From Parapristionchus giblindavisi (Eukaryota; Nematoda; Chromadorea; Rhabditida; Diplogasteridae), in NCBI GenBank assembly GCA_943737045.1, contig CALSFV010000046.1, positions 1 to 64,000 of the forward strand: 64,000 nucleotides of DNA, read 5' to 3'. A program made the translations under genes and the position numbers. The notes beneath the pieces were generated by a model, which saw nothing but the letters and a program-made list of their open reading frames with translations, was not told where the DNA came from and did not search any database. Positions 1-14,577 of this stretch are shown here, piece after piece (positions within the stretch are counted from its first letter, which is position 1; each line of letters begins with the position of its first letter).

Positions 1-3000
1 CATTTTCCCTACAAAACAATTCATGACAAGTCAAATTGTCAACGATACTAATCGTGTCATATACCATGGAAAGAGAAAAAAATGCTGAATCGTACACACT
101 TCAGCTCCTGTCTAACCGTATTATTTTACAGTCGCGAAAATGGCCGAAGTACAAAAGTAGCTTTTACTCTTATATGATAAAAATTACTTGTGAAATGTGA
201 AAATGGCAATGAAACCTATCTTGTCGTATACCCAACGAAAGAGCAAAAAAATCTGAATACGATACACTTTTCCATTCCTGAGCAGCGGTCACATAGGCCA
301 AAATGCTAAATTATCTTCCAGTACTCTTTGCATTTTCGCTACAAACAATTCATGACAAGTCAAATTATCAACGATACTAATCGTGTCATAAACCATGTGA
401 AAGAGAAAAAAATTCTGAATCGTACACTCTTCAGCTCATGTCGAACCGTATTATTTTACAGTCGACACAATGACCGAAGTACAAAAGTAGCTTTTACTCT
501 TATATGATAAAAATTACTTGTGAAATGTGAAAATGGCAACGATACCTATCGTGTCACATACCATGTGAAAGAGCAAAAAAAAATCTGAATACGATACACT
601 TTTCCATTCCTGAAAAGAGGTCACATAGGCCAAAATGCTAAAAAAACAATTCATGACAAGTCAAATTATCAACGATACTAATCGTGTCATATACCATGTG
701 AAAGAGAAAAAAATTCTGAATCGTACACTCTTCAGCTCATGTCGAACCGTATTATTTTACGGTCGACACAATGACCGAAGTACAAAAGTAGCTTTTACTC
801 TTATATGATAAAAATTACTTGTGAAATGTGAAAATGGCAACGATACCTATCGTGTCATATACCATGTGAAAGAGAAAAAAATTCTGAATCGTACACTCTT
901 CAGCTCATGTCGAACCGTATTATTTTACGGTCGACACAATGGCCGAAGTACAAAAGTAGCTTTTACTCTTATATGATAAAAATTACTTGTGAAATGTGAA
1001 AATGGCAATGAAACCTATCTTGTCGTATAACCAACGAAAGAGCAAAAAAATCTGAATACGATACACTTTTCCATTCCTGAACAGCGGTCACATAGGCCAA
1101 AATGCTAAATTATCTTCCAGTACTCTTTGCATTTTCGCTACAAAACAATTCATGACAAGTCAAATTATCAACGATACTAATCGTGTCATATACCATGTGA
1201 AAGAGAAAAAAATTCTGAATCGTACACTCTTCAGCTCATGTCGAACCGTATTATTTTACGGTCGACACAATGACCGAAGTACAAAAGTAGCTTTTACTCT
1301 TATATGATAAAAATTACTTGTGAAATGTGAAAATGGCAACGATACCTATCGTGTCGTATACCATGTGAAAGAGTAAAAAAATCTGAATACGATACACTTT
1401 TCCATTCCTGAAAAGCGGTCACATATGCCAAAATGCTAAATTATCTTCCAGTACTCTTTGCATTTTCCCTACAAAACAATTCATGACAAGTCAAATTGTC
1501 AACGATACTAATCGTGTCATATACCATGGAAAGAGAAAAAAATGCTGAATCGTACACACTTCAGCTCCTGTCTAACCGTATTATATTACAGTCGCGAAAA
1601 TGGCCGAAGTACAAAAGTAGCTTTTACTCTTATATGATAAAAATTACTTGTGAAATGTGAAAATGGCAATGAAACCTATCTTGTCGTATACCCAACGAAA
1701 GAGCAAAAAAATCTGAATACGATACACTTTTCCATTCCTGAACAGCGGTCACATAGGCCAAAATGCTAAATTATCTTCCAGTACTCTTTGCATTTTCGCT
1801 ACAAAACAATTCATGACAAGTCAAATTATCAACGATACTAATCGTGTCATATACCATGTGAAAGAGAAAAAAATGCTGAATCGTACACTCTTCAGCTCAT
1901 GTCGAACCGTATTATTTTACGGTCGACACAATGGCCGAAGTACAAAAGTAGCTTTTACTCTTATATGATAAAAATTACTTGTGAAATGTGAAAATGGCAA
2001 CGATACCTATCGTGTCACATACCATGTGAAAGAGCAAAAAAAATCTGAATACGATACACTTTTCCATTCCTGAAAAGAGGTCACATAGGCCAAAATGCTA
2101 AATTTTCTTCCAGTACTCTTTGCATTTTCGCTACAAAACAATTCATGACAAGTCAAATTATCAACGATACTAATCGTGTCATATACCATGTGAAAGAGAA
2201 AAAAGTTCTGAATCGTACACTCTTCAGCTCATGTCGAAAGCTTTTACTCTTATATGATAAAAATTACTTGTGAAATGTGAAAATGGCAACGATACCTATC
2301 GTGTCGCATACCATGTGAAAGAGAAAAAATTCTGAATCGTACACTCTTCAGCTCATGTCGAACCGTATTATTTTACGGTCGACACAATGGCCGAAGTACA
2401 AAAGTAGCTTTTACTCTTATATGATAAACATTACTTGTGAAATGTGAAAATGGCAACGATACCTATCGTGTCGTATACCATGTGAAAGAGCAAAAAATCT
2501 GAATACGATACACTTTTCCATTCCTGAACAGCGGTCACATAGGCCAAAATGCTAAATTATCTTCCAGTACTCTTTGCATTTTCGCTACAAAACAATTCAT
2601 GACAAGTCAAATTGTCAACTAAACTAATCGTGTCATATACCATGTGAAAGAGAAAAAAATTCTGAATCGTACACTCTTCAGCTCATGTCGAACCGTATTA
2701 TTTTACGGTCGACACAATGGCCGAAGTACAAAAGTAGCTTTTACTCTTATATGATAAAAATTACTTGTGAAATGTGAAAATGGCAACGATACCTATCGTG
2801 TCGCATACCATATGAAAGAGAAAAAATTCTGAATCGTACACTCTTCAGCTCATGTCGAACCGTATTATTTTACGGTCGACACAATGGCCGAAGTACAAAA
2901 GTAGCTTTTACTCTTATATGATAAACATTACTTGTGAAATGTGAAAATGGCAACGATACCTATCGTGTCGTATACCATGTGAAAGAGTAAAAAAATCTGA

Positions 3001-3130
3001 ATACGATACACTTTTCCATTCCTGAAAAGCGGTCACATATGCCAAAATGCTAAATTATCTTCCAGTACTCTTTGCATTTTCCCTACAAAACAATTCATGA
3101 CAAGTCAAATTGTCAACGATACTAATCGTG

Positions 3131-6100
3131 TCATATACCATGTGAAAGAGATAAAAATGCTGAATCGTACACACTTCAGCTCCTGTCTAACCGTATTATT
3201 TTACAGTCGCGACAATGGCCGAAGTACAAAAGTAGCTTTTACTCTTATTTGATAAAAATTACTTGTGAAATGTGAAAATGGCAATGAAACCTATCTTGTC
3301 GTATACCCAACGAAAGAGTAAAAAAATCTGAATACGATACACTTTTTCATTCCTGAAAGCGGTCACATATGCCAAAATGCTAAATTATCTTCCAGTACTC
3401 TTTGCATTTTCCCTACAAAACAATTCATGACAAGTCAAATTATCAACGATACTAATCGTTTCATATACCATGTGAAAGAGAAAAAAATTCTGAATCGTAC
3501 ACTCTTCAGCTCATGTCGAACCGTATTATTTTACGGTCGACACAATGACCGAAGTACAAAAGTAGCTTTTACTCTTATATGATAAAAATTACTTGTGAAA
3601 TGTGAAAATGGCAACGATACCTATCGTGTCATATAGCATGTGAAAGAGAAAAAAAATTCTGAATCGTACACTCTTCAGCTCATGTCGAACCGTATTATTT
3701 TACGGTCGACACAATGGCCGAAGTACAAAAGTAGCTTTTACTCTTATATGATAAAAATTACTTGTGAAATGTGAAAATGGCAATGAAACCTATCTTGTCG
3801 TATACCCAACGAAAGAGCAAAAAAATCTGAATACGATACACTTTTCCATTCCTGAACAGCGGTCACATAGGCCAAAATGCTAAATTATCTTCCAGTACTC
3901 TTTGCATTTTCGCTACAAAACAATTCATGACAAGTCAAATTATCATCGATACTAATCGTGTCATATACCATGTGAAAGAGAAAAAAATTCTGAATCGTAC
4001 ACTCTTCAGCTCATGTCGAACCGTATTATTTTACGGTCGACACAATGACCGAAGTACAAAAGTAGCTTTTACTCTTATATGATAAAAATTACTTGTGAAA
4101 TGTGAAAATGGCAACGATACCTATCGTGTCGTATACCATGTGAAAGAGTAAAAAAATCTGAATACGATACACTTTTCCATTCCTGAAAAGCGGTCACATA
4201 TGCCAAAATGCTAAATTATCTTCCAGTACTCTTTGCATTTTCCCTACAAAACAATTCATGACAAGTCAAATTGTCAACGATACTAATCGTGTCATATACC
4301 ATGGAAAGAGAAAAAAATGCTGAATCGTACACACTTCAGCTCCTGTCTAACCGTATTATTTTACAGTCGCGAAAATGGCCGAAGTACAAAAGTAGCTTTT
4401 ACTCTTATATGATAAAAATTACTTGTGAAATGTGAAAATGGCAATGAAACCTATCTTGTCGTATACCCAACGAAAGAGCAAAAAAATCTGAATACGATAC
4501 ACTTTTCCATTCCTGAGCAGCGGTCACATAGGCCAAAATGCTAAATTATCTTCCAGTACTCTTTGCATTTTCGCTACAAACAATTCATGACAAGTCAAAT
4601 TATCAACGATACTAATCGTGTCATACACCATGTGAAAGAGAAAAAAATTCTGAATCGTACACTCTTCAGCTCATGTCGAACCGTATTATTTTACGGTCGA
4701 CACAATGACCGAAGTACAAAAGTAGCTTTTACTCTTATATGATAAAAATTACTTGTGAAATGTGAAAATGGCAACGATACCTATCGTGTCACATACCATG
4801 TGAAAGAGCAAAAAAAATCTGAATACGATACACTTTTCCATTCCTGAAAAGAGGTCACATAGGCCAAAATGCTAAAAAAACAATTCATGACAAGTCAAAT
4901 TATCAACGATACTAATCGTGTCATATACCATGTGAAAGAGATAAAAATGCTGAATCGTACACACTTCAGCTCCTGTCTAACCGTATTATTTTACAGTCGC
5001 GACAATGGCCGAAGTACAAAAGTAGCTTTTACTCTTATTTGATAAAAATTACTTGTGAAATGTGAAAATGGCAATGAAACCTATCTTGTCGTATACCCAA
5101 CGAAAGAGTAAAAAAATCTGAATACGATACACTTTTTCATTCCTGAAAGCGGTCACATATGCCAAAATGCTAAATTATCTTCCAGTACTCTTTGCATTTT
5201 CCCTACAAAACAATTCATGACAAGTCAAATTATCAACGATACTAATCGTTTCATATACCATGTGAAAGAGAAAAAAATTCTGAATCGTACACTCTTCAGC
5301 TCATGTCGAACCGTATTATTTTACGGTCGACACAATGACCGAAGTACAAAAGTAGCTTTTACTCTTATATGATAAAAATTACTTGTGAAATGTGAAAATG
5401 GCAACGATACCTATCGTGTCATATAGCATGTGAAAGAGAAAAAAAATTCTGAATCGTACACTCTTCAGCTCATGTCGAACCGTATTATTTTACGGTCGAC
5501 ACAATGGCCGAAGTACAAAAGTAGCTTTTACTCTTATATGATAAAAATTACTTGTGAAATGTGAAAATGGCAATGAAACCTATCTTGTCGTATACCCAAC
5601 GAAAGAGCAAAAAAATCTGAATACGATACACTTTTCCATTCCTGAACAGCGGTCACATAGGCCAAAATGCTAAATTATCTTCCAGTACTCTTTGCATTTT
5701 CGCTACAAAACAATTCATGACAAGTCAAATTATCATCGATACTAATCGTGTCATATACCATGTGAAAGAGAAAAAAATTCTGAATCGTACACTCTTCAGC
5801 TCATGTCGAACCGTATTATTTTACGGTCGACACAATGACCGAAGTACAAAAGTAGCTTTTACTCTTATATGATAAAAATTACTTGTGAAATGTGAAAATG
5901 GCAACGATACCTATCGTGTCGTATACCATGTGAAAGAGTAAAAAAATCTGAATACGATACACTTTTCCATTCCTGAAAAGCGGTCACATATGCTAAAATG
6001 CTAAATTATCTTCCAGTACTCTTTGCATTTTCCCTACAAAACAATTCATGACAAGTCAAATTGTCAACGATACTAATCGTGTCATATACCATGGAAAGAG

Positions 6101-6720
6101 AAAAAAATGCTGAATCGTACACACTTCAGCTCCTGTCTAACCGTATTATTTTACAGTCGCGAAAATGGCCGAAGTACAAAAGTAGCTTTTACTCTTATAT
6201 GATAAAAATTACTTGTGAAATGTGAAAATGGCAATGAAACCTATCTTGTCGTATACCCAACGAAAGAGCAAAAAAATCTGAATACGATACACTTTTCCAT
6301 TCCTGAGCAGCGGTCACATAGGCCAAAATGCTAAATTATCTTCCAGTACTCTTTGCATTTTCGCTACAAACAATTCATGACAAGTCAAATTATCAACGAT
6401 ACTAATCGTGTCATACACCATGTGAAAGAGAAAAAAATTCTGAATCGTACACTCTTCAGCTCATGTCGAACCGTATTATTTTACGGTCGACACAATGACC
6501 GAAGTACAAAAGTAGCTTTTACTCTTATATGATAAAAATTACTTGTGAAATGTGAAAATGGCAACGATACCTATCGTGTCACATACCATGTGAAAGAGCA
6601 AAAAAAATCTGAATACGATACACTTTTCCATTCCTGAAAAGAGGTCACATAGGCCAAAATGCTAAAAAAACAATTCATGACAAGTCAAATTATCAACGAT
6701 ACTAATCGTGTCATATACCA
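3131..6720 (+). repeat. Tandem pair of 1790 bp higher-order repeats
   Basis: Two adjacent nearly identical blocks of 1790 bp, about 3131-4920 and 4921-6710. Tags shared at exactly this offset are GAAAGAGATAAAAATGCTG (near 3146 and 4936), CTCTTATTTGATAAAAATT (3242 and 5032), CTAATCGTTTCATATACC and TCATATAGCATGTG. The copies differ by very few bases, for example TATGCCAAAATG in the first and TATGCTAAAATG near 5990 in the second. Each block ends with the 32 bp-deleted monomer (junctions near 4876 and 6666). Confidence 0.9.
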
Positions 6721-9700
6721 TGTGAAAGAGAAAAAAATTCTGAATCGTACACTCTTCAGCTCATGTCGAACCGTATTATTTTACGGTCGACACAATGGCC
6801 GAAGTACAAAAGTAGCTTTTACTCTTATATGATAAAAATTACTTGTGAAATGTGAAAATGGCAATGAAACCTATCTTGTCGTATACCCAACGAAAGAGCA
6901 AAAAAATCTGAATACGATACACTTTTCCATTCCTGAACAGCGGTCACATAGGCCAAAATGCTAAATTATCTTCCAGTACTCTTTGCATTTTCGCTACAAA
7001 ACAATTCATGACAAGTCAAATTATCAACGATACTAATCGTGTCATATACCATGTGAAAGAGAAAAAAATTCTGAATCGTACACTCTTCAGCTCATGTCGA
7101 ACCGTATTATTTTACGGTCGACACAATGACCGAAGTACAAAAGTAGCTTTTACTCTTATATGATAAAAATTACTTGTGAAATGTGAAAATGGCAACGATA
7201 CCTATCGTGTCGTATACCATGTGAAAGAGTAAAAAAATCTGAATACGATACACTTTTCCATTCCTGAAAAGCGGTCACATATGCCAAAATGCTAAATTAT
7301 CTTCCAGTACTCTTTGCATTTTCCCTACAAAACAATTCATGACAAGTCAAATTGTCAACGATACTAATCGTGTCATATACCATGGAAAGAGAAAAAAATG
7401 CTGAATCGTACACACTTCAGCTCCTGTCTAATCGTATTATTTTACAGTCGCGAAAATGGCCGAAGTACAAAAGTAGCTTTTACTCTTATATGATAAAAAT
7501 TACTTGTGAAATGTGAAAATGGCAATGAAACCTATCTTGTCGTATACCCAACGAAAGAGCAAAAAAATCTGAATACGATACACTTTTCCATTCCTGAACA
7601 GCGGTCACATAGGCCAAAATGCTAAATTATCTTCCAGTACTCTTTGCATTTTCGCTACAAAACAATTCATGACAAGTCAAATTATCAACGATACTAATCG
7701 TGTCATATACCATGTGAAAGAGAAAAAAATGCTGAATCGTACACTCTTCAGCTCATGTCGAACCGTATTATTTTACGGTCGACACAATGGCCGAAGTACA
7801 AAAGTAGCTTTTACTCTTATATGATAAAAATTACTTGTGAAATGTGAAAATGGCAACGATACCTATCGTGTCATATACCATGTGAAAGAGAAAAAAAATT
7901 CTGAATCGTACACTCTTCAGCTCATGTCGAACCGTATTATTTTACGGTCGACACAATGGCCGAAGTACAAAAGTAGCTTTTACTCTTATATGATAAAAAT
8001 TACTTGTGAAATGTGAAAATGGCAATGAAACCTATCTTGTCGTATACCCAACGAAAGAGCAAAAAAATCTGAATACGATACACTTTTCCATTCCTGAACA
8101 GCGGTCACATAGGCCAAAATGCTAAATTATCTTCCAGTACTCTTTGCATTTTCGCTACAAAACAATTCATGACAAGTCAAATTATCAACGATACTAATCG
8201 TTTCATATACCATGTGAAAGAGAAAAAAATTCTGAATCGTACACTCTTCAGCTCATGTCGAACCGTATTATTTTACGGTCGACACAATGACCGAAGTACA
8301 AAAGTAGCTTTTACTCTTATATGATAAAAATTACTTGTGAAATGTGAAAATGGCAACGATACCTATCGTGTCATATAGCATGTGAAAGAGAAAAAAAAAT
8401 CTGAATCGTACACTCTTCAGCTCATGTCGAACCGTATTATTTTACGGTCGACACAATGGCCGAAGTACAAAAGTAGCTTTTACTCTTATATGATAAAAAT
8501 TACTTGTGAAATGTGAAAATGGCAATGAAACCTATCTTGTCGTATACCCAACGAAAGAGCAAAAAAATCTGAATACGATACACTTTTCCATTCCTGAACA
8601 GCGGTCACATAGGCCAAAATGCTAAATTATCTTCCAGTACTCTTTGCATTTTCGCTACAAAACAATTCATGACAAGTCAAATTATCATCGATACTAATCG
8701 TGTCATATACCATGTGAAAGAGAAAAAAATTCTGAATCGTACACTCTTCAGCTCATGTCGAACCGTATTATTTTACGGTCGACACAATGACCGAAGTACA
8801 AAAGTAGCTTTTACTCTTATATGATAAAAATTACTTGTGAAATGTGAAAATGGCAACGATACCTATCGTGTCGTATACCATGTGAAAGAGTAAAAAAATC
8901 TGAATACGATACACTTTTCCATTCCTGAAAAGCGGTCACATATGCCAAAATGCTAAATTATCTTCCAGTACTCTTTGCATTTTCCCTACAAAACAATTCA
9001 TGACAAGTCAAATTGTCAACGATACTAATCGTGTCATATACCATGGAAAGAGAAAAAAATGCTGAATCGTACACACTTCAGCTCCTGTCTAACCGTATTA
9101 TTTTACAGTCGCGAAAATGGCCGAAGTACAAAAGTAGCTTTAACTCTTATATGATAAAAATTACTTGTGAAATGTGAAAATGGCAATGAAACCTATCTTG
9201 TCGTATACCCAACGAAAGAGCAAAAAAATCTGAATACGATACACTTTTCCATTCCTGAGCAGCGGTCACATAGGCCAAAATGCTAAATTATCTTCCAGTA
9301 CTCTTTGCATTTTCGCTACAAACAATTCATGACAAGTCAAATTATCAACGATACTAATCGTGTCATACACCATGTGAAAGAGAAAAAAATTCTGAATCGT
9401 ACACTCTTCAGCTCATGTCGAACCGTATTATTTTACGGTCGACACAATGACCGAAGTACAAAAGTAGCTTTTACTCTTATATGATAAAAATTACTTGTGA
9501 AATGTGAAAATGGCAACGATACCTATCGTGTCACATACCATGTGAAAGAGCAAAAAAAATCTGAATACGATACACTTTTCCATTCCTGAAAAGAGGTCAC
9601 ATAGGCCAAAATGCTAAAAAAACAATTCATGACAAGTCAAATTATCAACGATACTAATCGTGTCATATACCATGTGAAAGAGAAAAAAATTCTGAATCGT

Positions 9701-12700
9701 ACACTCTTCAGCTCATGTCGAACCGTATTATTTTACGGTCGACACAATGACCGAAGTACAAAAGTAGCTTTTACTCTTATATGATAAAAATTACTTGTGA
9801 AATGTGAAAATGGCAACGATACCTATCGTGTCATATACCATGTGAAAGAGAAAAAAATTCTGAATCGTACACTCTTCAGCTCATGTCGAACCGTATTATT
9901 TTACGGTCGACACAATGGCCGAAGTACAAAAGTAGCTTTTACTCTTATATGATAAAAATTACTTGTGAAATGTGAAAATGGCAATGAAACCTATCTTGTC
10001 GTATACCCAACGAAAGAGCAAAAAAATCTGAATACGATACACTTTTCCATTCCTGAACAGCGGTCACATAGGCCAAAATGCTAAATTATCTTCCAGTACT
10101 CTTTGCATTTTCGCTACAAAACAATTCATGACAAGTCAAATTATCAACGATACTAATCGTGTCATATACCATGTGAAAGAGAAAAAAATTCTGAATCGTA
10201 CACTCTTCAGCTCATGTCGAACCATATTATTTTACGGTCGACACAATGACCGAAGTACAAAAGTAGCTTTTACTCTTATATGATAAAAATTACTTGTGAA
10301 ATGTGAAAATGGCAACGATACCTATCGTGTCGTATACCATGTGAAAGAGTAAAAAAATCTGAATACGATACACTTTTCCATTCCTGAAAAGCGGTCACAT
10401 ATGCCAAAATGCTAAATTATCTTCCAGTACTCTTTGCATTTTCCCTACAAAACAATTCATGACAAGTCAAATTGTCAACGATACTAATCGTGTCATATAC
10501 CATGGAAAGAGAAAAAAATGCTGAATCGTACACACTTCAGCTCCTGTCTAACCGTATTATTTTACAGTCGCGAAAATGGCCGAAGTACAAAAGTAGCTTT
10601 TACTCTTATATGATAAAAATTACTTGTGAAATGTGAAAATGGCAATGAAACCTATCTTGTCGTATACCCAACGAAAGAGCAAAAAAATCTGAATACGATA
10701 CACTTTTCCATTCCTGAACAGCGGTCACATAGGCCAAAATGCTAAATTATCTTCCAGTACTCTTTGCATTTTCGCTACAAAACAATTCATGACAAGTCAA
10801 ATTATCAACGATACTAATCGTGTCATATACCATGTGAAAGAGAAAAAAATGCTGAATCGTACACTCTTCAGCTCATGTCGAACCGTATTATTTTACGGTC
10901 GACACAATGGCCGAAGTACAAAAGTAGCTTTTACTCTTATATGATAAAAATTACTTGTGAAATGTGAAAATGGCAACGATACCTATCGTGTCGTATACCA
11001 TGTGAAAGAGTAAAAAAATCTGAATACGATACACTTTTCCATTCCTGAAAAGCGGTCACATATGCCAAAATGCTAAATTATCTTCCAGTACTCTTTGCAT
11101 TTTCCCTACAAAACAATTCATGACAAGTCAAATTGTCAACGATACTAATCGTGTCATATACCATGGAAAGAGAAAAAAATGCTGAATCGTACACACTTCA
11201 GCTCCTGTCTAACCGTATTATTTTACAGTCGCGAAAATGGCCGAAGTACAAAAGTAGCTTTTACTCTTATATGATAAAAATTACTTGTGAAATGTGAAAA
11301 TGGCAATGAAACCTATCTTGTCGTATACCCAACGAAAGAGCAAAAAAATCTGAATACGATACACTTTTCCATTCCTGAACAGCGGTCACATAGGCCAAAA
11401 TGCTAAATTATCTTCCAGTACTCTTTGCATTTTCGCTACAAAACAATTCATGACAAGTCAAATTATCAACGATACTAATCGTGTCATATACCATGTGAAA
11501 GAGAAAAAAATGCTGAATCGTACACTCTTCAGCTCATGTCGAACCGTATTATTTTACGGTCGACACAATGGCCGAAGTACAAAAGTAGCTTTTACTCTTA
11601 TATGATAAAAATTACTTGTGAAATGTGAAAATGGCAACGATACCTATCGTGTCATATACCATGTGAAAGAGAAAAAAAATTCTGAATCGTACACTCTTCA
11701 GCTCATGTCGAACCGTATTATTTTACGGTCAACACAATGGCCGAAGTACAAAAGTAGCTTTTACTCTTATATGATAAAAATTACTTGTGAAATGTGAAAA
11801 TGGCAATGAAACCTATCTTGTCGTATACCCAACGAAAGAGCAAAAAAATCTGAATACGATACACTTTTCCATTCCTGAACAGCGGTCACATAGGCCAAAA
11901 TGCTAAATTATCTTCCAGTACTCTTTGCATTTTCGCTACAAAACAATTCATGACAAGTCAAATTATCATCGATACTAATCGTGTCATATACCATGTGAAA
12001 GAGAAAAAAATTCTGAATCGTACACTCTTCAGCTCATGTCGAACCGTATTATTTTACGGTCGACACAATGACCGAAGTACAAAAGTAGCTTTTACTCTTA
12101 TATGATAAAAATTACTTGTGAAATGTGAAAATGGCAACGATACCTATCGTGTCGCATACCATGTGAAAGAGAAAAAATTCTGAATCGTACACTCTTCAGT
12201 TCATGTCGAACCGTATTATTTTACGGTCGACACAATGGCCGAAGTACAAAAGTAGCTTTTACTCTTATATGATAAAAATTACTTGTGAAATGTGAAAATG
12301 GCAACGATACCTATCGTGTCGCATACCATGTGAAAGAGAAAAAATTCTGAATCGTACACTCTTCAGCTCATGTCGAACCGTATTATTTTACGGTCGACAC
12401 AATGGCCGAAGTACAAAAGTAGCTTTTACTCTTATATGATAAAAATTACTTGTGAAATGTGAAAATGGCAATGAAACCTATCTTGTCGTATACCCAACGA
12501 AAGAGCAAAAAAATCTGAATACGATACACTTTTCCATTCCTGAACAGCGGTCACATAGGCCAAAATGCTAAATTATCTTCCAGTACTCTTTGCATTTTCG
12601 CTACAAAACAATTCATGACAAGTCAAATTATCATCAATACTAATCGTGTCATATACCATGTGAAAGAGAAAAAAATTCTGAATCGTACACTCTTCAGCTC

Positions 12701-14577
12701 ATGTCGAACCGTATTATTTTACGGTCGACACAATGACCGAAGTACAAAAGTAGCTTTTACTCTTATATGATAAAAATTACTTGTGAAATGTGAAAATGGC
12801 AACGATACCTATCGTGTCGTATACCATGTGAAAGAGTAAAAAAATCTGAATACTATACACTTTTCCATTCCTGAAAAGCGGTCACATATGCCAAAATGCT
12901 AAATTATCTTCCAGTACTCTTTGCATTTTCCCTACAAAACAATTCATGACAAGTCAAATTGTCAACGATACTAATCGTGTCATATACCATGGAAAGAGAA
13001 AAAAATTCTGAATCGTACACTCTTCAGCTCATGTCGAACCATATTATTTTACGGTCGACACAATGACCGAAGTACAAAAGTAGCTTTTACTCTTATATGA
13101 TAAAAATTACTTGTGAAATGTGAAAATGGCAATGAAACATATCTTGTCGTATACCCAACGAAAGAGCAAAAAAATCTGAATACGATACACTTTTCCATTC
13201 CTGAACAGCGGTCACATAGGCCAAAATGCTAAATTATCTTCCAGTACTCTTTGCATTTTCGCTACAAAACAATTCATGACAAGTCAAATTATCAACGATA
13301 CTAATCGTGTCATATACCATGTGAAAGAGAAAAAAATTCTGAATCGTACACTCTTCAGCTCATGTCGAACCGTATTATTTTACGGTCGACACAATGACCG
13401 AAGTACAAAAGTAGCTTTTACTCTTATATGAGAAAAATTACTTGTGAAATGTGAAAATGGCAATGAAACCTATCTTGTCGTATACCCAACGAAAGAGCAA
13501 AAAAATCTGAATACGATACACTTTTCCATTCCTGAACAGCGGTCACATAGGCCAAAATGCTAAATTATCTTCCAGTACTCTTTGCATTTTCGCTACAAAA
13601 CAATTCATGACAAGTCAAATTATCAACGATACTAATCGTGTCATATACCATGTGAAAGAGAAAAAAATTCTGAATCGTACACTCTTCAGCTCATGTCGAA
13701 CCATATTATTTTACGGTCGACACAATGACCGAAGTACAAAAGTAGCTTTTACTCTTATATGATAAAAATTACTTGTGAAATGTGAAAATGGCAATGAAAC
13801 CTATCTTGTCGTATACCCAACGAAAGAGCAAAAAAATCTGAATACGATACACTTTTCCATTCCTGAAAAGCGGTCACATATGCCAAAATGCTAAATTATC
13901 TTCCAGTACTCTTTGCATTTTCCCTACAAAACAATTCATGACAAGTCAAATTGTCAACGATACTAATCGTGTCATATACCATGTGAAAGAGATAAAAATG
14001 CTGAATCGTACACACTTCAGCTCCTGTCTAACCGTATTATTTTACAGTCGCGAAAATGGCCGAAGTACAAAAGTAGCTTTTACTCTTATATGATAAAAAT
14101 TACTTGTGAAATGTGAAAATGGCAATGAAACCTATCTTGTCGTATACCCAACGAAAGAGCAAAAAAATCTGAATACGATACACTTTTCCATTCCTGAACA
14201 GCGGTCACATAGGCCAAAATGCTAAATTATCTTCCAGTACTCTTTGCATTTTCGCTACAAAACAATTCATGACAAGTCAAATTATCATCGATACTAATCG
14301 TGTCATATACCATGTGAAAGAGAAAAAAATTCTGAATCGTACACTCTTCAGCTCATGTCGAACCGTATTATTTTACGGTCGACACAATGACCGAAGTACA
14401 AAAGTAGCTTTTACTCTTATATGATAAAAATTACTTGTGAAATGTGAAAATGGCAACGATACCTATCGTGTCGTATACCATGTGAAAGAGTAAAAAAATC
14501 TGAATACGATACACTTTTCCATTCCTGAAAAGCGGTCACATATGCCAAAATGCTAAATTATCTTCCAGTACTCTTTG

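Noticed and set aside
2007..2189. Open frames of 60-66 codons in the satellite (also 16583, 19482, 21393, 21724, 43011, 43439, 46913)
   Set aside because: They are the same monomer read through, differ in frame with each indel, use no consistent start context, and neighbouring monomers interrupt the frame. Recurrence reflects DNA repetition, not selection on protein.
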